Assembly (NCBI GenBank): GCA_047600605.1
Contig: JASGKK010000002.1
Location: forward strand, 1,550,001-1,614,000
DNA: 64,000 nt
Direction of reading: 5' to 3'
Source of the DNA: CAYMZZ01 sp047600605
Lineage (GTDB): Bacteria; Bacteroidota; Bacteroidia; Chitinophagales; Chitinophagaceae
The stretch's first letter is position 1, and every line of letters begins with the position of its first letter. Position numbers and translations under genes: made by a program. The notes under the pieces were generated by a model. It searched no databases, was not told the origin of the DNA, and saw only the letters and a list, made by a program, of their open reading frames with translations. Shown here in pieces: positions 26,397-34,583 of this stretch.

Positions 26397-26651
26397 TTAG
26401 CATTCCGAATAATCTGAAGCAAAGAGCCCATTGATAGCATAGATATTTTCTATAGCTATATTCGTCTCCTCATTGAGACGGATCCATTGTCTGCCTTCTT
26501 TTTCAAATACAGCAGTAATAAGGCCATTACCCCGCGTTACTCCATTGTCTTCGTACAGGAGTGCGGCTTTTTGTTGCTGCTGAAAAAGCATCTTTGCCAG
26601 CTCCGAAAAATTTCCTTTTGCAGGTAAGGTTTCTCTCGTGTCGTTGTTCAT
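26397..26651 (-). CDS. Small protein, unknown function
   Basis: 84 aa. The N-terminal half is helical and polar (NFSELAKMLFQQQQKAALL). The C-terminal half looks like a small beta barrel (VTRGNGLITAVFEKEGRQWIRLNEE), faintly like Sm-like/Rof folds, but no family can be claimed. It is 6 bp before the MarR gene and 9 bp after the DUF2024 gene, so almost surely co-expressed with them. No signal peptide. Confidence 0.7.
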   Translation of the reverse strand: MNNDTRETLPAKGNFSELAKMLFQQQQKAALLYEDNGVTRGNGLITAVFEKEGRQWIRLNEETNIAIENIYAINGLFASDYSEC

Positions 26652-26660
26652 AGGATAAAT

Positions 26661-26933
26661 TTACGTTGTTTCATTACATCCCTGCATTTCAATAATAGAG
26701 TATCCCTGTCGGGATATATCGGCTACTACACCGGCAGTTGCTTCTTCAATATGACAGAAGCGGCATTCGCTGGTACTGAGTGGCTGGCCATCCTGTCCTT
26801 TCCGGGCAAGATACTGCCGCCCATATTCATATACCTTTTCTTCATTGTACAGGCCGGCAGGCACCAGGATGTCGAAATGCATCATGCCCCCATTCTTTTT
26901 TGTGACATATGTATCAAATACGGAAACTTTCAT
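26661..26933 (-). CDS. DUF2024 family protein
   Basis: 90 aa covering the entire DUF2024 family length. Typical start MKVSVFDTYV, then 'MHFDILVPAG', 'YGRQYLARKGQ' and the 'ECRFCHIEEA' segment with one Cys pair (CRFC) and a His. The conserved CxxCH could bind metal (inference). The family is cytosolic and of unknown function. It sits in the MarR operon between the secreted protein gene and the 84-aa gene. Confidence 0.88.
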   Translation of the reverse strand: MKVSVFDTYVTKKNGGMMHFDILVPAGLYNEEKVYEYGRQYLARKGQDGQPLSTSECRFCHIEEATAGVVADISRQGYSIIEMQGCNETT

Positions 26934-26971
26934 ACTGTATTTTTTGCTGGCGGAAGGCCGCCTTTTATAGA

Positions 26972-27736
26972 TTATTTTACCTGATAGGGGAGAGATAGAT
27001 TTTTGGACAACACACTATAGACTTTATATACACCCAGCATGGGCATTTCGCCACCGGTAGTATGTTCTCCGCTCTGACCGGTCACTACCCGCATAAATGC
27101 TCCTACCGCGTCAAACCTGAAATTTGTTTTGAAGCGGACGCGATAAGCGGGTACCACTACCCGGATGGCGTTTCCCTGGGTCACCACCTGAAAACCGGGC
27201 GAGTCCATATACATAGGCATACCCGGATTGGTTTTGGGGAGTACTACCGATTTATCAGCCGGATCAAATTCTTTTACGGCCAGTCCACCCGGAACCCGTT
27301 TATCTTCCACCAGCACAACCCAGTGCGGATGCCATACAATTTTATCATTCCCGTAATCACCGTCGCCGTTCTCATCCCATAAAGGGGTATCGTCAAAATC
27401 AGGATGGGCTGTAAGGGCCAGGGCTACGATGCCATCCGTTTTACTGAAACCCACATCCTCCGAATTTAAAGTAGTGGGAAAAACATAGCCATCTACTGGA
27501 GCGCCATTGAGCTGACCGGCCGGTTTTGATACACTACGGCCAGCCTGTCCCTGTACGAGGATTTCAAACTCCAGTTGCCCCCACTTCTTATTGTAGGTAA
27601 CACTGGCCGATTTTATTTTATAATCGGTTTCATTAATAACGGAGCTGGCTTTCTTGCAGGAGTCACAATCAGTGGCAGACAGGGCTGGCTTACTGGTGAT
27701 CAGTAGCAGGCCCAGTGGCAGTATTATCTTTTTCAT
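26972..27736 (-). CDS. Secreted protein, first gene of the MarR operon
   Basis: 254 aa with a signal peptide ending KPALSA (about residue 21), then a CDSC motif just after the cleavage site. The mature protein is beta-rich. Residues 120-145 contain 'DENGDGDYGND' followed by 'WHPHWVVLV', so calcium binding by an EF-hand-like loop and a metal-binding His pair are possible (inference). No family name is recognised with certainty. The gene starts about 36 bp after the -7 box covered by the palindromic operator and leads into DUF2024, the small protein, MarR, YggS and amidotransferase genes. Confidence 0.75.
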   Translation of the reverse strand: MKKIILPLGLLLITSKPALSATDCDSCKKASSVINETDYKIKSASVTYNKKWGQLEFEILVQGQAGRSVSKPAGQLNGAPVDGYVFPTTLNSEDVGFSKTDGIVALALTAHPDFDDTPLWDENGDGDYGNDKIVWHPHWVVLVEDKRVPGGLAVKEFDPADKSVVLPKTNPGMPMYMDSPGFQVVTQGNAIRVVVPAYRVRFKTNFRFDAVGAFMRVVTGQSGEHTTGGEMPMLGVYKVYSVLSKNLSLPYQVK

Positions 27737-27771
27737 GTTGAACTGGTTTTGGGATGAATTAATTAACAGAA

Positions 27772-27779
27772 CAAATATA
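27772..27779 (-). promoter_or_regulatory. -7 box of the MarR operon promoter
   Basis: On the minus strand this reads TATATTTG, a full match to the Bacteroidota -7 consensus TAnnTTTG, 36 bp before the ATG at 27736. It lies inside the left arm of the palindromic operator, so regulator binding would block it. A good -33 element was not seen. Confidence 0.6.
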
Positions 27780-27801
27780 GTTAGGATTCCTAACTATATT
27801 T
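27773..27801. promoter_or_regulatory. 29-bp palindromic operator (probable MarR site)
   Basis: Perfect inverted repeat with arms AAATATAGTTAGGA (27773-27786) and TCCTAACTATATTT (27788-27801) around a single central T. The core AGTTAGGA-T-TCCTAACT resembles known MarR-family operators. It overlaps the -7 box of the minus-strand operon containing the MarR gene, and is 188 bp upstream of the aquaporin gene on the other strand. Confidence 0.8.
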
Positions 27802-27988
27802 AATTTTGGGACATTTTTTTTCCCCCAGGCCAACCGGCAGATTCGTTTTGATGAGATCCTTATTTTATCTGCCCGCCAGGCTACTGTTCTCGCCGTTTCC
27901 GGACCTCCTTAGCCTTCTGCTTTTTACCTTTTACCCTGTTTATTGGAAATATTAGCTACCTTGTCTGTATAACCAAAAATCAAACTGT

Positions 27989-28696
27989 ATGGAAAAAAGT
28001 AATTTCTCCAGGTATGCTGCAGAGTTCTTTGGCACTATGGTATTGGTGTTAATGGGTTGTGGAAGTGCTGTCATCGCAGGCGCCAATGGTACTACGGGTG
28101 TCGGCCTGCTGGGTATCGCTTTTGCATTTGGGCTTTCGGTAGTGGCTATGGCCTACGCGATCGGTCATATTTCCGGTTGTCATATCAATCCGGCTATTTC
28201 GATTGGTATGGTACTGGCTGGACGTATGAAAACAGGTGAAGCAATCGGCTATATTGTAGCCCAGGTACTGGGTGCCCTGGTAGGAGCCGGATTGCTGATG
28301 CTTATCGCCAGTGGTAAGGCGGAGTATACCGTTGCAGCCAACGGGCTGGGACAAAACGGTTATGATGCAGCATCACCGGGTGGTTATAATATGATATCTG
28401 GTTTTATAGCCGAAACAGTCTTTACATTTATTTTCCTGTTGGTTATATTCGGATCTACTTCTACAAAAAATATTAATGGTGGTTTTGCGGGGCTGGCAAT
28501 TGGTCTTAGCCTTGTACTGATACATATAACCGGTATTCCCATTACCGGGGTTTCCGTTAACCCCGCACGCAGTATCGGACCGGCCGTATTTGTGGGTGGT
28601 ACAGCCCTCACTCAGCTATGGTTATTTATAGCCGCACCCATACTGGGTAGTATACTGAGCGCGCTCACCTGGCGGTATGTACTGGAAAAGAAATAA
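27989..28696 (+). CDS. aqpZ: Aquaporin Z-like water channel
   Basis: 235 aa with six membrane helices and the two hallmark half-helices: HINPAIS (N67-P68-A69) and VNPARS (N191-P192-A193, with Arg194). His179 in LVLIHITG and Arg194 match the narrow selectivity filter of water-specific AqpZ channels; glycerol facilitators have a smaller residue at the His site. Location is the inner membrane. It is transcribed alone and followed by a strong terminator. It diverges from the MarR operon, so the shared palindrome could influence it (inference). Confidence 0.94.
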   Translation: MEKSNFSRYAAEFFGTMVLVLMGCGSAVIAGANGTTGVGLLGIAFAFGLSVVAMAYAIGHISGCHINPAISIGMVLAGRMKTGEAIGYIVAQVLGALVGAGLLMLIASGKAEYTVAANGLGQNGYDAASPGGYNMISGFIAETVFTFIFLLVIFGSTSTKNINGGFAGLAIGLSLVLIHITGIPITGVSVNPARSIGPAVFVGGTALTQLWLFIAAPILGSILSALTWRYVLEKK

Positions 28697-28717
28697 CGAT
28701 AGATACAATACATTTAT

Positions 28718-28747
28718 AAAGGGCTGCCACTGGCAGCCCTTTATTTT
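28718..28747 (+). terminator. Rho-independent terminator after aquaporin gene
   Basis: Arms AAAGGGCTGCCA and TGGCAGCCCTTT, practical stem GGGCTGCC/GGCAGCCC, followed by TTATTTTTTC. It lies 22 bp past the stop and between convergent genes, so it probably works in both directions. Confidence 0.88.
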
Positions 28748-28770
28748 TTCCCAAAGATCTTTTTTACTAC

Positions 28771-30027
28771 TTAACCCCAAAACTGGAAGTAAAGTAGCGC
28801 AATGGCTGCCACACTCATCAGTACCAGGGTGGCAATCCCCATAACATTAGAACTGGTTGAGTTGGTAAATTCTTTCATGACTTTTTTGTTGTTGCAGATA
28901 TGCAGTATGATCGCAATGAGCACGGGCGCGGTGAGTCCGTAAAGGATAGCGGAGTAGATCAGTGCTTTTACGGGATTTATGCCCAGGTAGTTCATCGAAA
29001 GACCAGCGACCAGTGAAACAGCGATGATCATATAGAAAGGCCGGGCTTCATGAAATTTATTATCCAGCCCTTCTTTCCAGCCAAAGGTTTCACAGAAAAT
29101 ATAGGAAAGCGAACCACTTAAAACGGGTATTGCCAGAAGGCCGGTGCCAATTACGCCTATGGAGAACAACCAGTAGGCATATTTGCCGGCCAGTGGCTCC
29201 AGGGCTTTTGCAGCCTGCTCCACGGTATCTATTTGATGAATACCTCCTTTGAACAATACCGTGCCGGCAGTGAGAATAATAAACCACATGACCAGGTTGG
29301 AAAAAAACATGCCAACAGTCACATCGTTTTTCATGTCGTGGATATTCTTCTTGTCAACGATTACCTGCTTTTTCTTGTGCTTCATATCTTCTACTTCCAT
29401 CGTAGCCTGCCAGAAGAAAAGATAAGGAGAAATAGTAGTTCCTAGTATGGCAACCAGGATACCTATAAAATCACTGTCAAAGGTAAAAGTGGGAATAAAA
29501 GTGGCTTTGAAGATGGCCCCCCAATCCTGGTCAACCAGAAATGGTACGATAATATAAACAAGTAGCGCCATACAGAGATATTTTAGTACAGCTGCCATTT
29601 TCCGGTAGGGGAGATAGATGATCAGTACAAGCAGAATGATGGTGAATAAAACGCTGAAATAGGAGGCGTCAATGTTAGGAAATAACAGGTTGCCCACGGC
29701 CCCCATACCGGCAATGTCTGCGCCGATATTCATCACAATAGCCGGGAAACTGAAAAGCAGCATCAGGTAAAGCACCCATCTCGGATAGTACTTTTTGAGC
29801 GTACCTGTCAATCCTTCTGAGGTTACCATACCAATACGGGCACACATTTCCTGGATAGCAGCCATCAGCGGAAAAGTAATTAAGGCCGTCCATAGTGTGG
29901 CAAGGCCAAATTGTGCCCCTGCCTGCGAGTAGGTTGCAATGCCCGAGGGATCATCATCGCTGGCACCAGTGATGAGACCTGGTCCCAGTTTTGACCAGAA
30001 ATACCTCTTCTTCCTTCCTTTTTTCAT
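28771..30027 (-). CDS. NRAMP-superfamily transporter with altered metal-site motifs
   Basis: 418 aa, about eleven membrane helices, matching the NRAMP fold. Where canonical Mn/Fe NRAMPs have DPGN in helix 1, this protein has DDDPSG (D26-P27-S28-G29). Where they have MPH in helix 6, it has TTISPYLFF (Ser200-Pro201), with no selectivity methionine. These changes resemble the NRAMP-related magnesium-transporter branch, so Mn/Fe specificity should not be assumed; the substrate is open. A cytosolic loop rich in Lys/Asp (residues 213-232) follows helix 6. It is 24 bp after the winged-helix gene, so probably controlled with or by it. Confidence 0.85.
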   Translation of the reverse strand: MKKGRKKRYFWSKLGPGLITGASDDDPSGIATYSQAGAQFGLATLWTALITFPLMAAIQEMCARIGMVTSEGLTGTLKKYYPRWVLYLMLLFSFPAIVMNIGADIAGMGAVGNLLFPNIDASYFSVLFTIILLVLIIYLPYRKMAAVLKYLCMALLVYIIVPFLVDQDWGAIFKATFIPTFTFDSDFIGILVAILGTTISPYLFFWQATMEVEDMKHKKKQVIVDKKNIHDMKNDVTVGMFFSNLVMWFIILTAGTVLFKGGIHQIDTVEQAAKALEPLAGKYAYWLFSIGVIGTGLLAIPVLSGSLSYIFCETFGWKEGLDNKFHEARPFYMIIAVSLVAGLSMNYLGINPVKALIYSAILYGLTAPVLIAIILHICNNKKVMKEFTNSTSSNVMGIATLVLMSVAAIALLYFQFWG

Positions 30028-30051
30028 TGTAATGCTTTAGTACAGATCTGG

Positions 30052-30381
30052 TTATTTTTTCACTTTTGCAATAAGCCTGTCAAATCCAGCGGATTTGATA
30101 AAATTCTTTTTTTGTTTGGTTACCTGTATTGTCTCAAGATACCCCATAGTTACCAGTGTTTTCAAATCCATTCGGGCCGTAAAATTCGAAACAGTAAACC
30201 TGTTTTCTATTTCTTTTGTAGTCAGCACCCTATCTCCATCATCGTATAGTATTTTTAGTATCTGGGCCATCCGGTCGTTTACCCCCGGTATCTTCATAAA
30301 ACTGGCTGCCTGCGATACTTCGCGTTGTTTCCGGTTTATATACTCTTTGAGGGCTGCATACGCTTTGTCCATTGTTTTCAA
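30052..30381 (-). CDS. Small winged-helix DNA-binding protein
   Basis: 109 aa. The central part has a winged-helix pattern: 'RMAQILKILYDDGDRVLTTKEI' (cited as segments: AQILKILYDDGDRVL, TTKEIENRFTVSNFTARMDL) and 'LVTMGYLETI'. The recognition helix resembles DeoR/Fic-associated wHTH proteins. The termini are basic. Its gene directly precedes the NRAMP-like transporter gene, so a metal-responsive or local regulator is plausible. No metal-binding cluster of His/Cys is seen. An inverted repeat about 92 bp upstream may be its operator. Confidence 0.78.
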   Translation of the reverse strand: MKTMDKAYAALKEYINRKQREVSQAASFMKIPGVNDRMAQILKILYDDGDRVLTTKEIENRFTVSNFTARMDLKTLVTMGYLETIQVTKQKKNFIKSAGFDRLIAKVKK

Positions 30382-30472
30382 ATGGTAATGTACAAAGTAT
30401 CCCAGGTCATTGTTATCTGTTTCCGTATAAAGAAAAGCTTTTTCGTACTGTATTTTACTATCCTGAATAATG

Positions 30473-30497
30473 CGCGAGATTCTCGAATAATCTCGCG
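30473..30497. promoter_or_regulatory. Inverted repeat CGCGAGATT-N7-AATCTCGCG
   Basis: Perfect 9-bp arms (30473-30481 and 30489-30497) with a 7-bp spacer, about one and a half helical turns between centres. It is upstream of the winged-helix/NRAMP genes (start 30381). No T-tract follows on either strand, so an operator is more likely than a terminator. Confidence 0.5.
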
Positions 30498-30647
30498 GTT
30501 TTAACTGGCGGAAATCTGATCAGATCAGCGAATATGAATAGTATGCATTTATTCAATATGTATATATATGCTTATTAACAAAATACATTTTTTCAGCATC
30601 ACCACATTCTTCCTTCACCCTTTAGCCATAACCCTTTACCCTATTAT

Positions 30648-31655
30648 TTACATTAGTATATTATTCACCGGCACCACCGGAGCCGGCAGGTTTGGATCGT
30701 CGAGCATTTCTTTCAGGTCGGTTTCGATCATCTTACTGATCTGGGTGATGGGTACATCATTGGCACTCCCTTCAAATGGATTGATAGAGCTGTCGCCCAC
30801 GGCATCGAGGGTTACGAATGCCCAGCCTACTATTGTGGCAAAAGGGATGATAAAATAAATGGTATATCCTTCAAGTGTAGTACCATCGCCCAGGTGATTG
30901 AATTCTTTCAGCAGGCCGAAAGGCAGGAGTACAACAAACAGGTGAAGCAGGTAGGCGGTAATGGAAGAGAAATTGCGGGGGTAAGGGAAATTCTTGATGC
31001 GCTCAGCCTTACCCTGTTGTTCATAAAAGTTGTCGACGCCTCTTTGCAACTGCAGTTGCTGAAAATCGGTCAGCATACCTTCTTTATGCAGTTGATTGAT
31101 GGTCTGCGACTGGAGAGCCAGGGTTTGTGTGGCGCGATTTTTCTTACTCAGCAGATAAGCCAGTTCTTCCGGACTCAGAAATGATTGTACCGCCTGTTCG
31201 AGTGTTTCTGAACGTTCCGGAATCGTGTATACTCCGGACATATATTCTTTGTAACGGGCCTCGTCCATGGTTTCCCATTTGCGCGACTCCCTCAACTGAT
31301 AACGCAGGAAAGTAAGCCAGGCAAAATGACGATCGAAGAAAAGCCGGGCCTGTGTGCTGGATTTACCACCGAGAAAATCACGTGCCTTCACCGCAAAACT
31401 CCGGCTTTCGTTGATGATAGAGCCATAGATCTGCCGCGCTTCCCATAAGCGGTTATAACTGGAGTTATTCTTAAAGCCAACAATAAAGGCAACAGCAGTA
31501 CCCAGCATTGCCACAGGCATCCAGGAGATAGCCAGAAAAGTCCAGCCGGCACAATACAACACTGTAGGAACGATGGCCAGTATAAGACATTTATAAATAT
31601 CTCTCCGGCTCCAGATAATGAATTCTTTGACACTATATCGTTTGCCTGTATTCAT
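30648..31655 (-). CDS. Bestrophin-family ion channel
   Basis: 335 aa. Typical bestrophin/UPF0187 sequence: start 'RYSVKEFIIWSRRDIYKCL', two N-terminal helices, 'VGFKNNSSYNRLWEARQIYG' (cited: NNSSYNRLWEARQ), two later helices and 'INPFEGSANDVP', the family's conserved acidic/Pro segment near the C-terminus. Bacterial members form pentameric channels in the inner membrane, many conducting cations (Na+/K+), so chloride selectivity should not be assumed. It is transcribed alone. Confidence 0.92.
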   Translation of the reverse strand: MNTGKRYSVKEFIIWSRRDIYKCLILAIVPTVLYCAGWTFLAISWMPVAMLGTAVAFIVGFKNNSSYNRLWEARQIYGSIINESRSFAVKARDFLGGKSSTQARLFFDRHFAWLTFLRYQLRESRKWETMDEARYKEYMSGVYTIPERSETLEQAVQSFLSPEELAYLLSKKNRATQTLALQSQTINQLHKEGMLTDFQQLQLQRGVDNFYEQQGKAERIKNFPYPRNFSSITAYLLHLFVVLLPFGLLKEFNHLGDGTTLEGYTIYFIIPFATIVGWAFVTLDAVGDSSINPFEGSANDVPITQISKMIETDLKEMLDDPNLPAPVVPVNNILM

Positions 31656-31835
31656 AGCAGCGTAATGGCAGGATTTGACCTGTTTTCTAAAGATAATTAT
31701 TTATTTAAACAGCCCACCAGGCAGGCGAATACCCATCTCCGTGTTAGTACGTAATTCAGGAAATACGTACACGCCCGAATAAAATGGTCTGCCAGGAATG
31801 GTTGCTTTGCAGCTTATTCACCATTTTATTTATTT

Positions 31836-32429
31836 ATGAAAAAAATGTTTATGAAGATTGTTTGCATGACCAGCCTGGCGGCAACAACGATGGTATCCTG
31901 CCAGAAACCAGGGGATACCAAACACCACGACGATGACCTGTATGATTCAGTGCCTTCGTCGAAAATACCGGCAGCATTGAACAGAGGACCCTGGTTTTCC
32001 GGTACGCTCTCTGCGATTTCCTATTTTGACCGCGATGGGCACAAACTGGGAAATGATTACGAAGCGGGCCGCGAGTTCCAGTTCTTTGAAACCAGCGATG
32101 GCAAGGGGCGCATACGCTTCTGGCAATACCTCGGCATGCGCACTTATTCAACCTGTGTCACGGAAATATTTACACAAAAAGAGGGGAGCGTGGTATTTGA
32201 GGGCGATACATTCACTTTTTATCCGGTAAAGGGAAGCTTTAAAACGATAAAGGATAAATGCCCATCGGGCAATGGTACTACTACACGTATTGCGGCTGCA
32301 GATGAATTGCGACCTGATACCTGGCGTTGGGAGTTGAAGTCCATCAACGGCAAACCTCATTTATATACTTATGCGGCAGATGATGTCAATCATGAGCAGG
32401 TGCTCTTTGTGTACGAATGTGCGGAATAA
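31836..32429 (+). CDS. Lipoprotein, unknown function
   Basis: 197 aa. Lipobox MVSC with lipidated Cys22, followed by a His/Asp-rich linker (DTKHHDDDLYD). The mature domain is beta-rich (about 150 residues) and lipocalin-like in its strand pattern ('PWFSGTLSAISYFDRDG', 'REFQFFETSDGKGRIRFWQY'), but no family is certain. It ends with a Cys near the C-terminus (VYECAE). A strong bidirectional terminator follows. Upstream, two TACGTA boxes (31748, 31764) lie in the intergenic region. Confidence 0.75.
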   Translation: MKKMFMKIVCMTSLAATTMVSCQKPGDTKHHDDDLYDSVPSSKIPAALNRGPWFSGTLSAISYFDRDGHKLGNDYEAGREFQFFETSDGKGRIRFWQYLGMRTYSTCVTEIFTQKEGSVVFEGDTFTFYPVKGSFKTIKDKCPSGNGTTTRIAAADELRPDTWRWELKSINGKPHLYTYAADDVNHEQVLFVYECAE

Positions 32430-32447
32430 AATTCCGGGAAAGAAAAT

Positions 32448-32490
32448 AAAAGCCCGGTCAGTATATTTAACTGACCGGGCTTTTATTTAT
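32448..32490. terminator. Bidirectional rho-independent terminator
   Basis: Perfect 15-bp arms AAAAGCCCGGTCAGT (32448-32462) and ACTGACCGGGCTTTT (32470-32484) with a 7-nt loop and A/T tracts on both sides. It lies between two convergent genes. Confidence 0.93.
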
Positions 32491-32507
32491 TAGTATGTGG
32501 ATAAGGC

Positions 32508-33545
32508 TCAGCGTTTCACTTCCTGTTCATAAAAAGCCGCAGCACGCATGGTCACATCTTTGCAGAGGTCCTGCAGGTGCCGGAGTATCCGGAAATATCC
32601 TTCCTGGTAACCTGCCAGCTGTGCCAGCAGATCTGTTTGGGAAGAATTTTTGTATTTAGCGCCATACCCGCTTTCGGCCATCCATTGATCAAAAGGTGCA
32701 GCCGATAATTTAAACAGTGATAAGGAAGAAGAGATGATCTCGCGATATCCCTTCAACCGGCTGTCCCAGGCAGCAATTTTTGCAGCCAGTGTTTTCTTTT
32801 CAATCAGTGCATGACTTTCGGATGTCTTTGCAGAAGCACCCTTACCCAATGGAGGAAGGGCTTCTTTCTCTTTTTGTAAGGCATACAACTGCTGTTCAAG
32901 AATGCCATCTGTCTTATTATTCATATCGAGTAAGGCTGTTTCCACAGCTTCCAGGTTTTTGACCCGGTATTCTTCATTGAATCTGTTGACCAGTTGCGAT
33001 ACCTGCACCAGTATGCGGGCGTTGGCCGGGTCCGACTTTCTCGCGGCGGCTGAAGCTGACTGGCTGGTATACTGGCTCAGAACGGCAGCTTTTTCTGTAT
33101 TATTCATGCCTTCCAGTTTTTTGACAAAAGCAGGGTCCTGCATTTTGGCGGCCAGTTCCAGGGCAGAGGGATCAACCCCTGTCTGCTTTTGCAGACCAGG
33201 GTTGGCTTTCAGATAAGCCTCTTTTTGCTGGGCGCTCATTTTTTCAAAACCTGCGGCATGAGCATCAGTAAGTATCTCTTTTGTCTTTTCTTCCTTTTTT
33301 AACTGGCGGTCTGATCGGTCGGCAAGGCCGGTAAAGATCTGGTTGAACCGATTGTCGGACACGCCAAATAACGGCGAAGAGTCAAGCTGACCATTCAGAA
33401 AGCTTTTATTGTAGGCCTCGGCAGCGCTCAATGTGGGTAATACAGTAGCTTCCGCTACTTTCTGTAATTCGAAGCGGACAGGTTGCTGTGCAGTAGCATT
33501 GCACAATGTTGTTATCAGTATACCGGTATAAAGAAATTGTTTCAT
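32508..33545 (-). CDS. Secreted helical protein, last gene of the OmpA operon
   Basis: 345 aa with a signal peptide ending CNATAQ (residue 20). The mature protein is predicted almost wholly helical and rich in Ala, Gln, Lys and Glu, with probable coiled-coil stretches ('NKTDGILEQQLYALQKEKEAL', cited in part: LEQQLYALQKEKEAL). No family is recognised. It starts 3 bp after its upstream neighbour, whose mature part is also helical, and the two may form a complex with the operon's OmpA-like protein (inference). Confidence 0.75.
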   Translation of the reverse strand: MKQFLYTGILITTLCNATAQQPVRFELQKVAEATVLPTLSAAEAYNKSFLNGQLDSSPLFGVSDNRFNQIFTGLADRSDRQLKKEEKTKEILTDAHAAGFEKMSAQQKEAYLKANPGLQKQTGVDPSALELAAKMQDPAFVKKLEGMNNTEKAAVLSQYTSQSASAAARKSDPANARILVQVSQLVNRFNEEYRVKNLEAVETALLDMNNKTDGILEQQLYALQKEKEALPPLGKGASAKTSESHALIEKKTLAAKIAAWDSRLKGYREIISSSLSLFKLSAAPFDQWMAESGYGAKYKNSSQTDLLAQLAGYQEGYFRILRHLQDLCKDVTMRAAAFYEQEVKR

Positions 33546-33548
33546 AAA

Positions 33549-34583
33549 TCAATTCATATTGGGTTCAAGTAATTGAATGCTTTGTGCGTTGGCCGCCTTT
33601 ACCTGCATGCCCTGATTAGCTACCGAAATAATCTTTGCAGCCACTTCGCGCAGACAGGAGGCTGTCTCGACTGCGCGTGCCTGCAGATCGGCCAGGTAAG
33701 GGATCAACTGTTTATCGGATCCGGTAAGTGCTTCTCCATACCCGACTGACTGCAGGAGAATCATTACTTCTTCTGCAGCTTTCATAAATACGGGCAGGTA
33801 TGTTTGCCAATGCCGATACCGTTCCGCATATTCCTCCTGCAACGATTTCAGTTGCAGTTGTTCGTATTTCCGGATAAGATCGGCCTGCTTGCGTGGATCA
33901 GGTATTTCTGCAATGATGCCATTTCCATAATCGACCTTTTTCTGGGGGATATTGCTATTCTCTTCAGTATAGGCAGTGACGATTTTTCTGTTGCGTATTT
34001 CAAAAAAGAGATCAGGCTGTTTGCTTTTTCCCAGAAATGATTTGAAATCTAGTTTCTTTTCGAGTGAGAAGAGTTGTTGCTGCAGCTGTTTTCCCCTCGC
34101 CGAAAGCGGCGTGCGAACCTGGCACCAATACAGTATCCCACTGACCATCGATGCACGTTCATACAGAAAGGTTGTGAGCAGGGTCTGGGCGCTGTTGACT
34201 CCGGTTGCCGCCAGTTGCTCAAATTGTTTCATCCACTGTTGTTGTTGCGGAGAAATGTTTTTGCGCCGGACCGGATCTTCCAGCAGTTCAACTGATTCCT
34301 TAAATATGGGTTCAAAGATCAGCTCAATGGCAGCCTGCAGTTCAGGTACGGCCCCGATCATACTGTATTGAGCGTAAATACTTTCAACCTGGTAAAATTT
34401 TTCACCCGTTTCTTCCATGGTAGCAAGTGGAAACCACTCCCGGTCATAAAACTTCAGCGCATCTACCTCCCGCTGGGGCACCTGGCTTGCAACTGTAGTG
34501 AAAAGTGATGGCAGGAGGATACCTGTCATCAGCAACACATGCACGTATGAGAGAAACGGGAAACGTTTTTTATACATGATCAT
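33549..34583 (-). CDS. Secreted helical protein of the OmpA operon
   Basis: 344 aa. The ATG at 34583 overlaps the OmpA stop by 4 bp (ATGA); the signal peptide runs to about residue 34 (TVASQ). The mature part is helical, rich in Gln and Glu ('RKNISPQQQQWMKQFEQLA', 'LQLKSLQEEYAERYRHWQ'). No known domain. It is co-translated with the OmpA-like protein and separated by 3 bp from the next helical protein, suggesting a shared periplasmic function. Confidence 0.75.
   Translation of the reverse strand: MIMYKKRFPFLSYVHVLLMTGILLPSLFTTVASQVPQREVDALKFYDREWFPLATMEETGEKFYQVESIYAQYSMIGAVPELQAAIELIFEPIFKESVELLEDPVRRKNISPQQQQWMKQFEQLAATGVNSAQTLLTTFLYERASMVSGILYWCQVRTPLSARGKQLQQQLFSLEKKLDFKSFLGKSKQPDLFFEIRNRKIVTAYTEENSNIPQKKVDYGNGIIAEIPDPRKQADLIRKYEQLQLKSLQEEYAERYRHWQTYLPVFMKAAEEVMILLQSVGYGEALTGSDKQLIPYLADLQARAVETASCLREVAAKIISVANQGMQVKAANAQSIQLLEPNMN

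Noticed and set aside
27773..27801. Terminator interpretation of the 29-bp palindrome
   Set aside because: It is A/T-rich with a single-base centre, overlaps a TAnnTTTG box and lies upstream of both adjacent genes.
28771..30027. Standard MntH manganese transporter
   Set aside because: The DPGN and MPH metal-binding motifs are both altered, so the name would claim too much.
31691..31708. Third Rrf2-like site (AAAGATAATTATTTATTT)
   Set aside because: Only the left half matches the operator; the right arm does not form the inverted repeat.
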